From Nissolia schottii (lineage: Eukaryota; Streptophyta; Magnoliopsida; Fabales; Fabaceae): a stretch of 64,000 bases of DNA. Location: contig QANU01001061.1 of NCBI GenBank assembly GCA_003254905.1, forward strand, positions 1-64,000. The letters are read 5' to 3'. Shown here piece after piece: positions 32,653-45,183 of this stretch (the stretch's first letter is position 1; each line of letters opens with the position of its first letter). The notes under the pieces were generated by a model. That model was given only the letters and a program-made list of their open reading frames with translations, searched no databases and was not told where the DNA came from. A program made the position numbers and the translations under genes.

Positions 32653-33213
32653 TGTAACATCCCGCTTTCCTGATAGAGAAATATTCGCCAAGCATAGATA
32701 TTAATTAAATTCTAAAACATGAGATTGGAGGGTTAGGATATGGAATTCATGGGTTGGATGTCCGTAGGATATGGGGTTAGTCGTCGTATGAAATTTCGCA
32801 GACAGCCGAACAGCGATTGTCCGCCGTTGCAATTTTACGACGCGTTAAAGGTATCTGTGAAAATACTTTCCCAGAGGAAAATTCACAAATGCCTTGAACT
32901 ATTAATAATCCTAGGTACATGGAAATTAGGGGATCGCGATGGTATAAACGAAATATTTTTCAGATGACCGTGCGCGACGTACCGATACTGCGAGTGATAA
33001 AACACGAGCGAAACGGAACTGAGGGAAAAGGAAGAATCAGGTTGAGCACGTGGGAATCAGATTTGGGTAAGAAATTATTTTTAAAATCAATTACTATTCA
33101 TGATTTGACCTATTATTTATCTAAATTAATTAATTAATTAAAAAGGAAATTAAAAAGGGCATTTTTGTAATTTTGAGGAGGGGTAAAATGGTAAATTTGG
33201 GGGGCAGCACCAT

Positions 33214-33227
33214 GGCTATAAATAGCC
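33214..33227 (+). promoter_or_regulatory. LTR TATA box GGCTATAAATAGCC
   Basis: The box is itself palindromic at its ends (GGCTAT...ATAGCC). Equivalent boxes lie at about 42084 (+), 51931 (+), 58709 (+), 49946 (-), 39639 (-, decayed) and 25556 (-). Confidence 0.65.
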
Positions 33228-33644
33228 ACCCCTAAGGCAGAAAAATGTTGGAAAAATTCCACACTCAGTCGAAACTCTGTCCGTTCGTCATGCGATCAAG
33301 CTGACCAGAGACCCACCGAAGCTTGCAAAAGGCTAAGGAACTCGAGGACCACTTCCTCACCATCATCTTCATGACCAGCCAGCCCCAAGGAAGTGGTTAA
33401 CATAGGCTAGCCACCTCCTTTGGTGTTCTTGAGTTTTATGGGATTGTATGTGCATGTGTATGTGAATAAATGCTTAGAAATGCTTAGTTAGGTTTTTGAT
33501 TTGTAAGTTTGGTTAGGATGTTTCTAGGGGTGTAAATGATGGGTAAAATGATGTAAGTTTTAATCCTAAAAGCTTGGAGGAAGGGGGAAAGGAATATGGG
33601 AAAAGCTTGTTGTTTTAGCTTCAGGTTCGGGTGTTGTACGCACC

Positions 33645-33945
33645 AGGGCGCTGAGCGGCCTGGCCCTGCACGGTACTTTGACCAGAGTAAGACCTTGCGT
33701 GGTCAAAAAGCCAGGGCAGACCGCTGAGCGCGGAGCAGTAGCGTTGAGCGATCTGTGACGTGGACGCCACGTAAGTGGATAAGGCTGACACAGGACTTTT
33801 AGGGAATTGGGCCAGCGCTGAGCGAAGTGGAGCCTGGCGCTGGGTGGCGTGAACTCTGAGCACTGAGCGAATGGGAGCCTTGCGCTGAGTGGTTAGAGAT
33901 TGTAGCGCTAAGTGATGGGGGCCAGTACGCTGAGCGATCTGGGGA
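33645..33945. repeat. CGCTGAGCG cluster of LTR 32653-35685
   Basis: Four exact CGCTGAGCG copies and at least four transition-decayed ones (GCGTTGAGCG, GCACTGAGCG, CGCTGAGTGG, CGCTAAGTGA) lie about 430-730 bp downstream of the TATA box. Confidence 0.88.
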
Positions 33946-34434
33946 GCCGAGGGTGCTGGTTAGTTTTATCTAAGCGGCTAAGAGGATGTAAGGAGTTTAA
34001 CTAGTTTGTACGGTCATTTGCATTGTTGTACGTCGCCTAAGAGTGCAGAGAACAAGAACAGATTATGAGTACCGAGTAGTGCATGCATAATGAGGCAGTG
34101 TTGCCACAGGACTTAGGGCGACCATAGATCACTAGAATAAATAAACTAATGTGCAAAGATGGTAACGTAAATTAAGGAAATCAGTTAAGTCTAAAGACGG
34201 GCCCTGGCTGCAGAGGGGTCAGAGTAGCCCGAAGTTATAACATAGTTACATAATAGGAATCCCTCTATTGGCACGTCATACCTGACAAGCCCCTCCCCGG
34301 CCGTGCGAGACGGACTGGGTTACAATTATGTCAGCAGATAATGATTATGAACGAGGGTTTCCACCTGGACAAGAGAAAAGAAAGTAAGGAGCGCTTGAGC
34401 TTTTATGTCATGACATTAAAAAGATAGGTAAAAT

Positions 34435-34610
34435 GTCCCCGAAGTTCGGACATAACAGAGAGAAAGAAATTCAGTCCATGAAGTTCAGACTCATGCCTTA
34501 AAGTCATCCCCGGAGTTCGGATGCAAATGATTAAGTCGTCCACCAAGTTCGAATGCCATCCACGAAGTTCGGACGTAAATGAGCAAGTCGTCCCCGAAGT
34601 TCGGACACAT
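34435..34610. repeat. GTCCNCGAAGTTCGGAC tandem repeat slot
   Basis: Six to eight units of CGAAGTTCGGAC and variants occur in the plus-strand LTR. The unit contains the short palindrome GAAGTTC / TTCGGA-like core. Confidence 0.8.
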
Positions 34611-35685
34611 ACGAGCCTTACTCTTAGTGTTATCACATGTTGTAGCAAGACAAGGGATGACGATCCCCCAGTCTACATGGGAGCGATTGCATCCAGCAAC
34701 GAGAAAGGACACAGCCCTAGGCGCGTAAGAGAAACCCCCAGTCCCCTCATGCATGATAGTGATATCATACTTTTATGATTGTATGATTATATGGGCATAG
34801 TTATAAATATATGTATGTTGAGTCAGCCGTCCATGAGACATGTACGAGACGGTCACAGTAGCACCGAGAGTCCAATAAATAAGCGTGAATGCCTAGAAAA
34901 GTAAAGATTAGAGATCCCGTCACCTAGTAATTAGATAAAGCTGCTCAGGACTGTAGGCAAGATAAAAACCAATAGAAACCAGACCCCATAACCCTATAGT
35001 TATTCACTGGGAACCAACCGTTCTCACCCCACTCATTTATGACTTTAGGTGAGTCATATGACGACCCCGCCGAGGAAGCGGCGGAGCATTTGAAGCATCT
35101 TTAGGACAGTAGACCCTGAGACGGGGCTTGAGGCCGAGCTTTGGACGGTGTTGGTGGTGGACAACCCCCTTCCCCTTCGAGCAGTACCACAGGCACCTAC
35201 CGAGCCCGAATCCCATGCCGACGGCACTCCCGCGGACGGCGACCCCAGCGAGATGCCACCCTACGAGAAGGACGTGGAGTCCGATCCGGTTTTGATGTGG
35301 CTACGACCACCCCGGGCCCACAGACGGGGAGCTAGAATGAGCGTGACCTGAGTCTACGGCCGCCGACTGGCACCGCGCACGCATGACGCCGAGGCGGGAC
35401 CTTCTACGGGACCCCGTGACCCGCCAGACGTACCCGGGGCCCCGTGACCCGAGGAGGAGGCTCCCATGGAGGAGGAGGAGAAGGTCGAGGATAGCGAGGA
35501 GCGAGCCTTACTCGACCAGCCCTGTTTCAGTGACCATGACCAGACTAGTCTTGTACTTACTAGTAGTCTTAGACATATGTATAGGTGGTTGTGTATATAT
35601 TGACGTGTATTTTGTTCTATCTTTATTATTTTATGTACTGACGTCGACTATGTACAGTTATGACTATGTATATATATATATATAN

Positions 35686-36635
35686 TTACAAATCTAATAT
35701 TTTAATTATAAAGTCTTTCTGGGTTAAAAATATAAATTTTTTTACCTTTAATTTAAACCATCCATTATAATTTGAACGGGTATGATTTAGGGTCCAATTT
35801 AGTCTAGAATAGTGCTCTGTTCATTGAAGGGAGTTTTGACATTTAGGTGGATCGGTGGGTGGGGGGTGTTCCGAATATATGGATTGGAATGAGAAATTAT
35901 GAAAGTGTAGGGTAAATTTCTGAAATCGCCGCTGTGCAAGGCGATTTCAGAAATTCTTAAAAAAAAAAAATTTAGATGTTTGAAATCGCAAAAGGAGGTG
36001 GCGATTTCAGACTTAAAAAAATTTAAAAAGTCTGAAATCGCCACAAGGGTAGCGATTTACCACAAAAAATTCACACATTCGTAATTTTTTTGAATGGACC
36101 ATACTATGAGATTACAAATTCATTGAGGCCATAGATATATAAAAAATCCTTCATTGAAATCTTTGCCTTAATTAATATCAACACCAAACACCCTACCCAA
36201 AGTTTTCGTCCTAGAGTTTCTTGAGATGGGTTGCATTGTTTCGTTTTTGTCCCAAGAGTTTCTTGTGATGTTTTCATTTTTTTTCCTTTTTTGGTTTGTT
36301 TGGTAGATTTGCCTGGTACCTGAATGAGTTGTTCTCTTCATTGAGAATTTTACTTATCAATTATCGAACTCTTTCCTTTTATTTTTCGTTTGTTATTTAC
36401 TTTTATAGAGAGTGCCACATTATTTAGACTATTATTTATTGAACTGTTATGTAAACTTAATTTGAATTCTTTGTTGACATATATTATTTACATGCTTAAA
36501 ATAATTTTTTATCCAAATTTTATGTACGTCCAAAGTTCAGAGCGTTAATCATCCCTCATCCTCCCCCGAATTCCTATAATCAATTATGACGACAGCAGCG
36601 TTGGGACAGGCTCATGTACTTACGAAAAAAAAATA
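35686..36635. other. AT-rich non-coding sequence
   Basis: No gene is visible. It holds the GGCGATTTCA hairpin array at 35915-36050 and otherwise AT-rich spacer. Confidence 0.5.
35915..36050. repeat. Array of alternating TGAAATCGCC / GGCGATTTCA hairpins
   Basis: AATTTCTGAAATCGCC (35915-35930) pairs perfectly with GGCGATTTCAGAAATT (35940-35955) across a 9-nt loop. GGCGATTTCAGACTT (36000-36014) pairs perfectly with AAGTCTGAAATCGCC (36028-36042). A further TGAAATCGC (35981) and GCGATTTA (36052) give six half-sites in alternating orientation. Confidence 0.92.
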
Positions 36636-36925
36636 CTCCATCTTTCTTATTTTATTTGTCTAATTTTAATTTTTTAATATTTTAAAATATCTATCTATTT
36701 ATAATAATTATGTGCAATTATTTTTTTATTTATATTCATACTAAACATTTATTAATATAATTAATGTAAAGAGAATAATTTTATATTAGAAATAGAAATT
36801 TATTTTTTTATATATAAATAATTTTGTGAATTCATGTTATTTTATATATTTATTAAGATATATATATATATATATTAATATATTATATGTATTATTTGAT
36901 TTCAGATAGATAAAACAAAATGGAG
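36636..36925. mobile_element. Stowaway-like MITE (degenerate)
   Basis: The left end CTCCATCTTTCTTATTTTAT and the right end ATAAAACAAAATGGAG are inverted complements with a few mismatches. The interior is AT-rich, about 290 bp in all, with no coding. The CTCC...GGAG ends recall Tc1/mariner Stowaway MITEs. A TA precedes the left end, but the right flank is TT. Confidence 0.5.
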
Positions 36926-36965
36926 TTATAAGATATTGCATAACACTATGAATCATAAATTTCTA

Positions 36966-36968
36966 ACG

Positions 36969-37003
<35 letters not shown>
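36966..37003. repeat. (TA)n microsatellite
   Basis: A long uninterrupted TA run. Confidence 0.9.
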
Positions 37004-37008
<5 letters not shown>

Positions 37009-37431
37009 ATCTAACTACTTTTTCTATTATTTTAAATAGAATGAAATTTCAACATCTAACTCATGGGGCATGTCCAACACATTCTTCTCGATGTTCTGTT
37101 GATGTTGTTTAACCTTCTCCATGTTGAAAAGACAGTGAATCACGATTTGGTGAAACATTCAATTCGCCGCATAGATCCTTTTAATAGAGTAGTTTACAAT
37201 TGGATTGTAAGGGAAAAGTAGAGGGGGCTGGTTGCACAATCCTCACCCTACATTATAATTTTAATCACATTAAAAACTATTATTTTGACACATCATCATC
37301 CCATTAAATTCATTAATTATGCCATTTTTTTAATTTAAAAAGAAAATAAAACGGAATCTCATAATAGCTTCTTCTTTGTGGGTGCAAAATCATTCTCCTT
37401 CTCTGCAATATTCGTGTGCCACCGCTAATCG
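37004..37431. other. Non-coding spacer
   Basis: I see no gene or element in this AT-rich stretch before the next LTR. Confidence 0.4.
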
Positions 37432-40214
37432 TGAAACATCCTAGCTAACTATCTACGCTTAAGTCGTACACAATATTCGCTAAGTTGTTTACCACTCGAT
37501 GGGAATACGTATAGTCTGTTGCTAACTTTCGAAAATACTCGTTTAGGAAAATAAGGACCAATTTCAAACTTTTTCCTTTGCATAGATTGTTCCATAAGCT
37601 ATGAGCTGGGCGTCAAAAATATAAGCGGTAGAGCCCTTAGGATTAACAGATAGTAGTCTAGTATACACACCCATTCTGTCCATCACAGAAAGTCATATAG
37701 TTATTACAATAAATAATACACACTTATCATGTTCGTTCATATACAACACATGTCTTCAAAATATAAGGGCTAACTGGAGCACTTCTCAGTCCGCCCTTGG
37801 CAAAACTCCTGTTTAAACTGGTCTCCGGGGGTCCAGTTCCTGTCACGACCTCTTCACAACTCCTCGTGTGGTTCAGCGGTGTCCTCGTAGTAAGAGTCGT
37901 CATAGGTTCCTAGAGTCATAATGGAGTGGGGGTGACAACAGTGGATTCTCAGTGGGGAAACCTTAGTACGGGGCTTTCACATTTTTTTTTGGTTTATTCT
38001 CCAGGCCGCTTAGGGGTTTCGAGGTGTGCATGCATACTAACATACCTACTGGTTATTATCTTTTCCTAGGGTCTTGAACGACTTTATCTAAGTTACTAGG
38101 TGACAGGGAAATCTAGTCTTTCCTTATCTAGGTTCTCGTGCTTATTAACATTAAGTTTTCATAGGCCGTCTCGAGCGTTCCCTTGACGGTACTTGCCACG
38201 TATACATATTTTCGCGCATACATCCTTACCTACATCACTTATATATATATATATACACATGTATCACATACTGATGGATGAGGGGAGTCTGGGGTTCTTT
38301 CTTTTGTTCTTAGTTCTTTAAGTCCCTCCACCTTTACAGTCGTGGCCTTGGCCTACGACTACAACCTTCTTGCGTTCCTTATCGTTGACGACGCAGTGCT
38401 ATAACCGGTGTGGTAGCTAGCCACGTACAACTCATAGGAGGAAGACATCGAACAATGATAGGAACAACCATCCAACTTAGGGGATGGTGAGGGGCCTGCC
38501 CTTTCGGTGCTACTAGGGGAGTACCCTACACCGCTATGCATTCCGTTTCGACGCTACCTGCGGCTACTTCCACCTTCTAGCATGCCCTTTCGATGCTACT
38601 GGAAGTGGGCTCCTTAACATTCTTCGGACCTTTGTGACGTCACGTCCTTTATCTTTTAGCATTTTGTTTTTTCTTTCCTCTCTTTACACTTTTCTCAACT
38701 TGGGTCTCTGCCGGCGTAGGCCGGACCTTCTCAAGAATCACTTGTTCCCAAAGGTTCAGTTATGATCTTTATACATTACGTGATTAACATCTAGTTCTCT
38801 AAAGTTGCCCTAACACTTACATGACAATCCTGTCCTCATGATGCGTGATACCCTAAACATACTACATTCAATGTTCCACATACATCATACCTATGCACAT
38901 ACATCAGTCAGATCCATGCTTGTTAGACTATGCGCCCCAAGACAGCTTCCATACGACCTCTATGTCTCAGACCGCTCAGCATGACCTTGGGTCCGCTCAG
39001 CGGTCCCTGAGACCTCCAAGGCACCTTCATTTTGAAATCCTTTTCAAGAATAGTCTTCAGGCCGCTCAATAGCTCATAGGGCCACTCAGTGCCCTGAAGC
39101 TCGCCAAGTTCAGAAATTTTCCATCCTTATGGCTAAGGTTCAGCCTAGGCCGCTCAACGGTGCATAAGGCCGCTCAGCGGTTCCTAACTCCGCTCAGCGG
39201 TCTGTGAGGCCACTCAGTGCTACCTGGGCGAAACCTAAGCATCCTCCTTTGTTTTACTTCCTTCTTTCCCCTCCTTTCCCATGCCCACTTCTTGGGGTTC
39301 TTCCACATGTTCTAACAATCATATTATCACATAATCCAGGTCACAAGACCCTTCAGAATCATTCTTACAACCTAACATGGTAGTTCTAGCATAACATAAT
39401 CATAAAGGCATACAAGCAACAGAAGCAAATAGCAACCACCAAGGAGGTGAGCAAGCTAAGGTTACGCACTTCCTTAGAGGCTGGTTGGATGATGAGGGAG
39501 GTGTGGGAGGGTAGTTCTTCGAGCGCAAAGCTTTGTCCTAGCTTACGTCGGACTTTCCGCAGCGTGACCGCACATACACACGAGCAAAACCTGAGCTCTT
39601 CCCAGAGGATTTGGGGTGAGCTTCAATGGCTGGTCATGGCTATTCATAGGCCACGAAGTTAGCCCCCCAAATTACCATTTTATCCCTCCAAAATTACCAT
39701 TATGCCATTGGTAATTTAATTAATTAATTATTTAATTAATTTGGATAAATAAAAAATCACATCATGAATAGTAACCAATTATTTTTATTAATTTTTGCTA
39801 AAAATCTAATTACCACAGGTGGGGGAATTCAGATTTTGAGTCCTCCCAGTCCCATTTTGCTCGTGTTTGGTTATTCACTGTCCCGGTACGTCGCACACGG
39901 CCGTCCGAAAAATATTTCGAGCTTACTGTCGCGATCCCCTAATTTTCCTTAATATGGAATTTGGGTATACCAAAGGCATTGGTAAATTGTTCTCCGGAGG
40001 AGTGTTCTTTACACGTACCTTTGATACGTCATTATATTCTGGTGTCCGAACAGGACTGTCCCGCTGTCTGCAAAATCTCCCACCACTGCAACCCTATGTC
40101 CTACGAACGTTTTTAAACCTAAAAACTCCTACCCTAGCTTTCCTAACTAGATTTAGAAATTATTTTATACTTATTCTCGTGAACCTTTTACTAATGGAAA
40201 AGTGGGATATTACA
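37432..40214 (-). mobile_element. Solo LTR of a Tekay-like element, minus strand
   Basis: It runs from TGAAACATCCTAGC to GTGGGATATTACA, 2.78 kb, with no internal domain next to it. It has the conserved U3 box (about 39890), a decayed TATA (about 39640), the imperfect palindrome (about 39442), the CGCTCAGCG cluster, the GACGG hairpin (about 38165) and a GTTGTCACC variant of the core at 37923. The flanks AATCG and CACTG do not match, so either the duplication has decayed or an end is misplaced. Confidence 0.8.
38971..39215. repeat. CGCTCAGCG cluster of LTR 37432-40214
   Basis: Three exact copies and five decayed copies (for example CCACTCAGTG, CGCTCAACGG, CGCTCAATAG) occur here, all explicable by C-to-T or G-to-A changes. 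Confidence 0.87.
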
Positions 40215-40715
40215 CACTGCCTCTATCTGCCACTTCTCTCGCCTCCTTCCAACATCGTCAACCACCATAAGCACCCACCTTTCTCCTTACAGTTTTGGTT
40301 CCACCCAACTTCGCCTCCACCAAGATCTGCCTCCCCGCCGCCTCTCTTCCTTCTAACTCACCGACCACCATGCGCGCCCACCTTCCCTTGTAGTCTCGTC
40401 GACCACCATGCGCTTCAAGGATTAAAATCCACGCTGAGGGGAGTGATTTTGAGGGACGAATCATGGTGGTGGTTGCAGCGGCATGATGAGGCTGGTGGCG
40501 GTGGCGATGACGCGATGAGGCTAGTGGTGAAGAATGCTAGAGCATGAAAATGGAGGAAGAAAGACAAATGAAGGAGAAAAAGGAGAAGTTGATGGTGACT
40601 TATATTTCAAAAAATATATTTTAATTTTCATTGATGATGTTTCATAATTTTGGCTCTTGATATGCTTTTAAGTAGAATGCAGGCTGGGGAATCCTTGAAC
40701 AACCCCTTATGCTTT
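40215..40715. other. Spacer between two LTRs, no gene recognised
   Basis: A CCACC/CTCC-rich part (40215-40400) and a GGTGGTGG-rich part follow the LTR end. A plus-strand open frame crosses the LTR boundary at 40214 and is not credible as one gene. Confidence 0.4.
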
Positions 40716-42083
40716 TGTAACATCCCAGTTTTCCCTTAGCAAAGGTTTTGCCTAGTAAATTCGTGTGCGAACTCTTTTAGAGGTTGGAAGCGTGAGATAG
40801 AAGTGGCCCGTGACTATGTAACTAGGGTGGACAAGTGCCAAATTTAGGGAGGTTAGGCTTTGGAATCTCGAAGGGGGTAGAATAAGACTTATGGAGCAGA
40901 GGTGGAAAACAAGAAAGTAAAGAGAGAAGTGCATGAGAGTCGAGTAAGCATAACAGTGAATAAGTTTAAAGAGGACATGTATACATCGTATAGACGAGGT
41001 TAAGGACGTAGGTAAGAGTATAACTGGGGATGGAGGTATGAACATAAATCTAAGAAGATGGAATAACAATTAAGTATGAGGGGATCAAGTCTGAGTGCAA
41101 CTGTACAATATAATTTAGAGTTTACCTAAAGAAGTAGGAAAGGTTGTTTTGGAGGACAAAAGAGGGTGTACTAAGCTTAGGAGGAGGAAGGGTTGAGTGG
41201 ACGAGGGAAGCCGAGAGAATATGAAAGCAGAAGTGATCAAGAAGAGAACGGTAACCTTAAGATGTTAAGGTGAAAAGGGAGAATCTAAAAGAAATACAAG
41301 GAGTATAGAATACCCAAGAGTTCAGGAATCAGAAGGGATGTCCAAAAACACTAGCAACGTGGGAGACGTCAGGAAGGTAGAAGCCTGATTCCCTAGGACA
41401 TGAGTGTCTGTAGAAATTATTCTAGTTAGTTTCTCAAAATTTGCTGACACTCAAATGATTCCCCTTGACCTTTAGAATTGGATAAAAAACCTAAACCGTC
41501 TGCCAAAGGGAATTCTACTCTGTTTCTGACGATTCTGCAAACACTAGAACGACTCCGTTTAACCTGTAGAATTGAGCAGAGAGTCCCAAGTCCCTGGAAA
41601 TCCAACCAGTACTGGGAAAAAGTTTCAAATACCTTGGATTAGTCCCATAACCTCATTAGGAGGACTAGGCGACCGCAGAAATGCAAGCTGAACTGGCGGT
41701 GGTCATCACCGACGCTTACCGGTGTGCCAAAGGTATCTGTGAAGAATATACCTCCGGAGAAAAATTCACCAATACCTTGAGGTAACTACACCTCCATGTA
41801 AAGTACAATTAGAGGATCGCGACGGTATAAGCAGAATATTTTTCAGACGATCGTGTGCGACGCACCAGCACTGCGAACGGCCGAATAAGAGCGAAACGGG
41901 ACTACGTGGGACCCACATGGGAGATGACGACGTGATTATTCAGCTTTTCCAAGAAAAATAATTAAATAATCCTTGATTTGACTTCATAATTATCCAAACT
42001 AATTAAATAATTAGAATTAAATTATAATGGCATTTTGGTAATTTTTGCCAAGGGTAAAATGGTAAAATGGGCATTCAGCCTTG

Positions 42084-42096
42084 GGCTATAAATACC
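42084..42096 (+). promoter_or_regulatory. LTR TATA box GGCTATAAATACC
   Basis: The box occupies the standard position between the U3 box and the imperfect palindrome of LTR 40716-44731. Confidence 0.6.
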
Positions 42097-42696
42097 CCCT
42101 CCCCAAATCTGAAAATTTCATAGAAAAATGGAAACCTTTCCAGAACTCTGTCCGTTTGCCCAATTGACTGTTGTTCGGTCAAACCGGAGACCCAGACACC
42201 GCCTGTCCTAAACCCAGTTCACTTCCTCCAGGAATCCCCTAACCCTAACCCATGAAAATACCCTCAAAAACCTAAGGAAAGCTTGAAGAAAATCATCCAA
42301 GAGGAGCTCGGAGGCGTCAAAGCAAGCCCGGAGCCAGCAGGAGCCATCGGAACCGGGGAACACCTGACGAAAGCCAGGCAGAAGGTCTGCACTTGGAAGA
42401 CCGCTTTCCCCCAACTTTCTCCTCATCCAACCAGCCTCTCAAGCCTCTAAATAAGGTGGGTAACTTAGGCTTGTACTCACCTCTTGGTGTTCTTGAGTTC
42501 TTGGATGAGTTTATGTGTGCATGTGCTTGTGTTTGTGGTTAATTTTTAGAAGTGTTTGGTTAGGATTTTGATGATGTAAATCATGTTTAGAATGTTGCTA
42601 GATGTTGAATGATGGATGAAATGAGGCAGGTTTAAGTCTTGGAAGAAGATGGAAGAAAGAGTGTTGTTTTGGCTTCGGTTAGGTGTTGTACGCACC

Positions 42697-43015
42697 AGAT
42701 CGCTGAGCGGTCCAAGAAGGCGCTGAGCGGCCTGGCGTGGCACAACACTTTTGACCAAAGTCAAACCTCGCGTGGTTGAAAGGCCAGGGAATATCATTGA
42801 GCGATAAACCTTATATGCTAAGCGATATGACATGGACGCCACGTAAGTGGATAAGTCTGACTTAGGATCCTTGGGAGTCGAGTCGGCGCTGAGCGAAGGG
42901 GAACCTCCCTTTGAGCGATGAGAGCACGTGGCGCTGAGCGGAGGTACCAATCTACCGAGCGGTACGAGCCTTAAGCGCTGAGCGGAAGGGTCCTTTGCGC
43001 TGAGCGGTTCGGAGC
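42697..43015. repeat. CGCTGAGCG cluster of LTR 40716-44731
   Basis: Six exact copies and four decayed ones lie about 600-920 bp downstream of the TATA box. Confidence 0.9.
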
Positions 43016-43619
43016 CCGAGGGTACTGACCAGTGTTATCTAAGCAGTAAAGACTAGGTAAAGAGAATTATGAGTATGTATTGTCATTTGCATGAGCCACC
43101 CACGGGGTGTAGGGACGAGAGTAGAGTAGGAGCACCAAGTCTTTAAAAGTATACCCCCAAAGAAGTGAATGATTATGTGATAAGTTGATGTAGTTATATA
43201 ATGTCATTTGCATTACTATAAGCTACCCAAGGGTGCAGAGAACAAGAACAGATTATGAGTACCAAGCAGTGCATGCATCATGAGGCAGTGTTGCCACAGG
43301 ACTTAGGGCAACCATAGATCACTAGAATTGAACGAACTAATGTGCAAAGATGGTAATGTAAATTAGGGAAACAGTTTAGTCTAAAGATGGGCCCCAGCCA
43401 CAGAGGGTCGGAGTAGCCCGAAGTTATGACATAGTTATGCAATAGGAATCCCTCTCTTGGCATGTCATACTTGACAAGCCCCTCCCCAGCCGTGCGAGAC
43501 GGACTGGGTTATGATGATGTTACGCAGAGAATGATCTGAACGCGGGTTTCCACCCGGACAAGAGAAAAGGAAGTAAGGAGCTCTTGAGCTTTTATGTCAT
43601 GACATTTAAAAGACAGGTA

Positions 43620-43770
43620 AGATGTCCACGAAGTTCGGACGTAAGAGAAAGAGAGATTCAGTCCACGAAGTTTGGACTCACGCCTTAAAGTCATCCACGA
43701 AGTTCGGACACCGTCCACGAAGTTCGGACGTAAGAGAGCAAGTCGTCCATGAAGTTCAGACGCATACGAG
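43620..43770. repeat. GTCCACGAAGTTCGGACG tandem repeat slot
   Basis: Six copies of the unit, several exact, occur in the plus-strand LTR. They are complementary to the array at 24237-24415. Confidence 0.88.
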
Positions 43771-45183
43771 CCTCGCTCCTAGTATCCCACGTGTTGTAGC
43801 TAGACAAGGGATGACGATCCCCAGTCTACATAGGGCGATGGCAGACCACAACGACAAAGGACGCTGCCACAGGCGCGTAAGAGAAACCCCAATTCCCTCA
43901 TGTATTATATTGATGTAACACTTGTATGAATGTATGTATGCTTATGTATGTATGACTATGTATGCATGTTAGGTAGTCCGTCCGCGAGACACGTATGAGG
44001 CGGTCACTGTAGCACCGCGAGTCAAGTTAATAAGCACGAGAACTTAGTAAGAAAGATTAGACCCCCTATCACCTAGTAACTTAGATAAAGTTGTTCAGGA
44101 CCCTAGGCAAAGATAATAATCAGTAGGATGTTAGTACGCATGATCACTTAGAAATCCCTGAACAGCCTAGAGGATACCTGAGAAATGAAGCGATAGGTAG
44201 AGCTAGGGAACCCCACTGAGGACTAAGTGTTCTCACCCCCACTCGGTTATGGATCCAGGTGGACATAGCGAGGAGCTTGACCCAAGGGATGCATGGTAAG
44301 CAACAGAGAGTTGTAGATCGGAGCTGGAGCAAAATGGCTACAGTCGCGCTAAGGCGACAAATGTTTTGTATTATGTTTTATGACTTTTGTACTTTCTGTG
44401 TAAATATTTATTATTAAGGCAAATGTGTAACTGATTTTTGGGACCTTGATTGTAAATATATATAGATACACTTGCTTCTAATGTTCCATTATGATCTCTA
44501 CATACCTCGTGGTAAACACTAGTAATTATTGTTATATATTCTCTTAATCACGCACGGCTCCTAGTTTGTAACTTGATACGCACACGAACAATTTTCAAAT
44601 CGGTCCATATTTTGCGTAAGAAATATTTTGCAAAGCTAAACGTAGGGGTTAGAAGTAACCCCAACCAAGCAGATAACAACCCTATAATCAATGTTACGAC
44701 TATAGCGTAAGCTAAAAGTAGGGGTGTTACAGCTTTCCCCTAATAAAAGAGGATCTTGATCCTTTATATTAATGACACATGAGATTCGGTAAAAACTAAA
44801 ACAGTCCCGCTATACATACACCACATTTTGATACACCATATATACACTAGTACTCATATACGGTGGGTCACACAAAATAACTACCCATTCCCACTCTCAC
44901 TCTCACTTATTCGCGCGTTACTACATGTGTTTTTTGAAACCTTTGCGCTTCCCTCACTCTTGCAAAAATAGGATTGCAAAAACCGTTCATTTTCTCTCTT
45001 TAATCTCGTCACTCTCATCCTTCGTTTTCTCTTCAATCTCGTCACTATCGCTCTCTTTACTCTTATTTCCCTTTTGCAACTCATCGTGCTCTCTGCACAA
45101 AGATTTACCAAACGCAAACAAAGATCACACAAGAAAACAACCACTGGTGAATACATTGAAACTAAGTTCATGGTTTAGGATTT

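Larger units (their letters stand above)
32653..35685 (+). mobile_element. Tekay-like LTR, plus strand, truncated at an N
   Basis: It starts TGTAACATCCCGC and matches the complement of solo LTR 22816-26135 module by module: U3 box (about 32935), TATA GGCTATAAATAGCC (33214-33227), imperfect palindrome (about 33370), CGCTGAGCG cluster, GAAGTTCGGAC repeat and the GTTCTCACC core. It ends in a TA run and an N at about 35686, without the expected TGTTACA end. No internal domain adjoins it. Confidence 0.85.
40716..44731 (+). mobile_element. Solo LTR of a Tekay-like element (TSD GCTTT)
   Basis: 4016 bp from TGTAACATCCCAG to GGGTGTTACA with perfect GCTTT duplications (40711-40715 and 44732-44736) and no internal domain. 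Modules in order are the U3 box (about 41815), TATA GGGCTATAAATACC (42083), imperfect palindrome (about 42450), CGCTGAGCG cluster, CGAAGTTCGGACG repeats (43620-43770), GACGG hairpin (about 43980) and the GTTCTCACCCCCACTC core (44230). It is the same family as the minus-strand LTR 47405-51386. Confidence 0.94.

Noticed and set aside
37427..40219. Target duplication for solo LTR 37432-40214
   Set aside because: The adjacent 5-mers AATCG and CACTG do not match. CACCG/CACTG could be matched only by moving the LTR start to an atypical position.
39867..40547. A 226-residue plus-strand open frame
   Set aside because: It crosses the solo LTR end at 40214, mixing U3 sequence with unrelated flank, and its second half is low-complexity Pro/His-rich sequence.
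44881..45171. Possible coding frames in the CTCTC/TCACTC-rich stretch
   Set aside because: Both strands are open there because of low-complexity composition. It fits a 5' leader region better than a protein.
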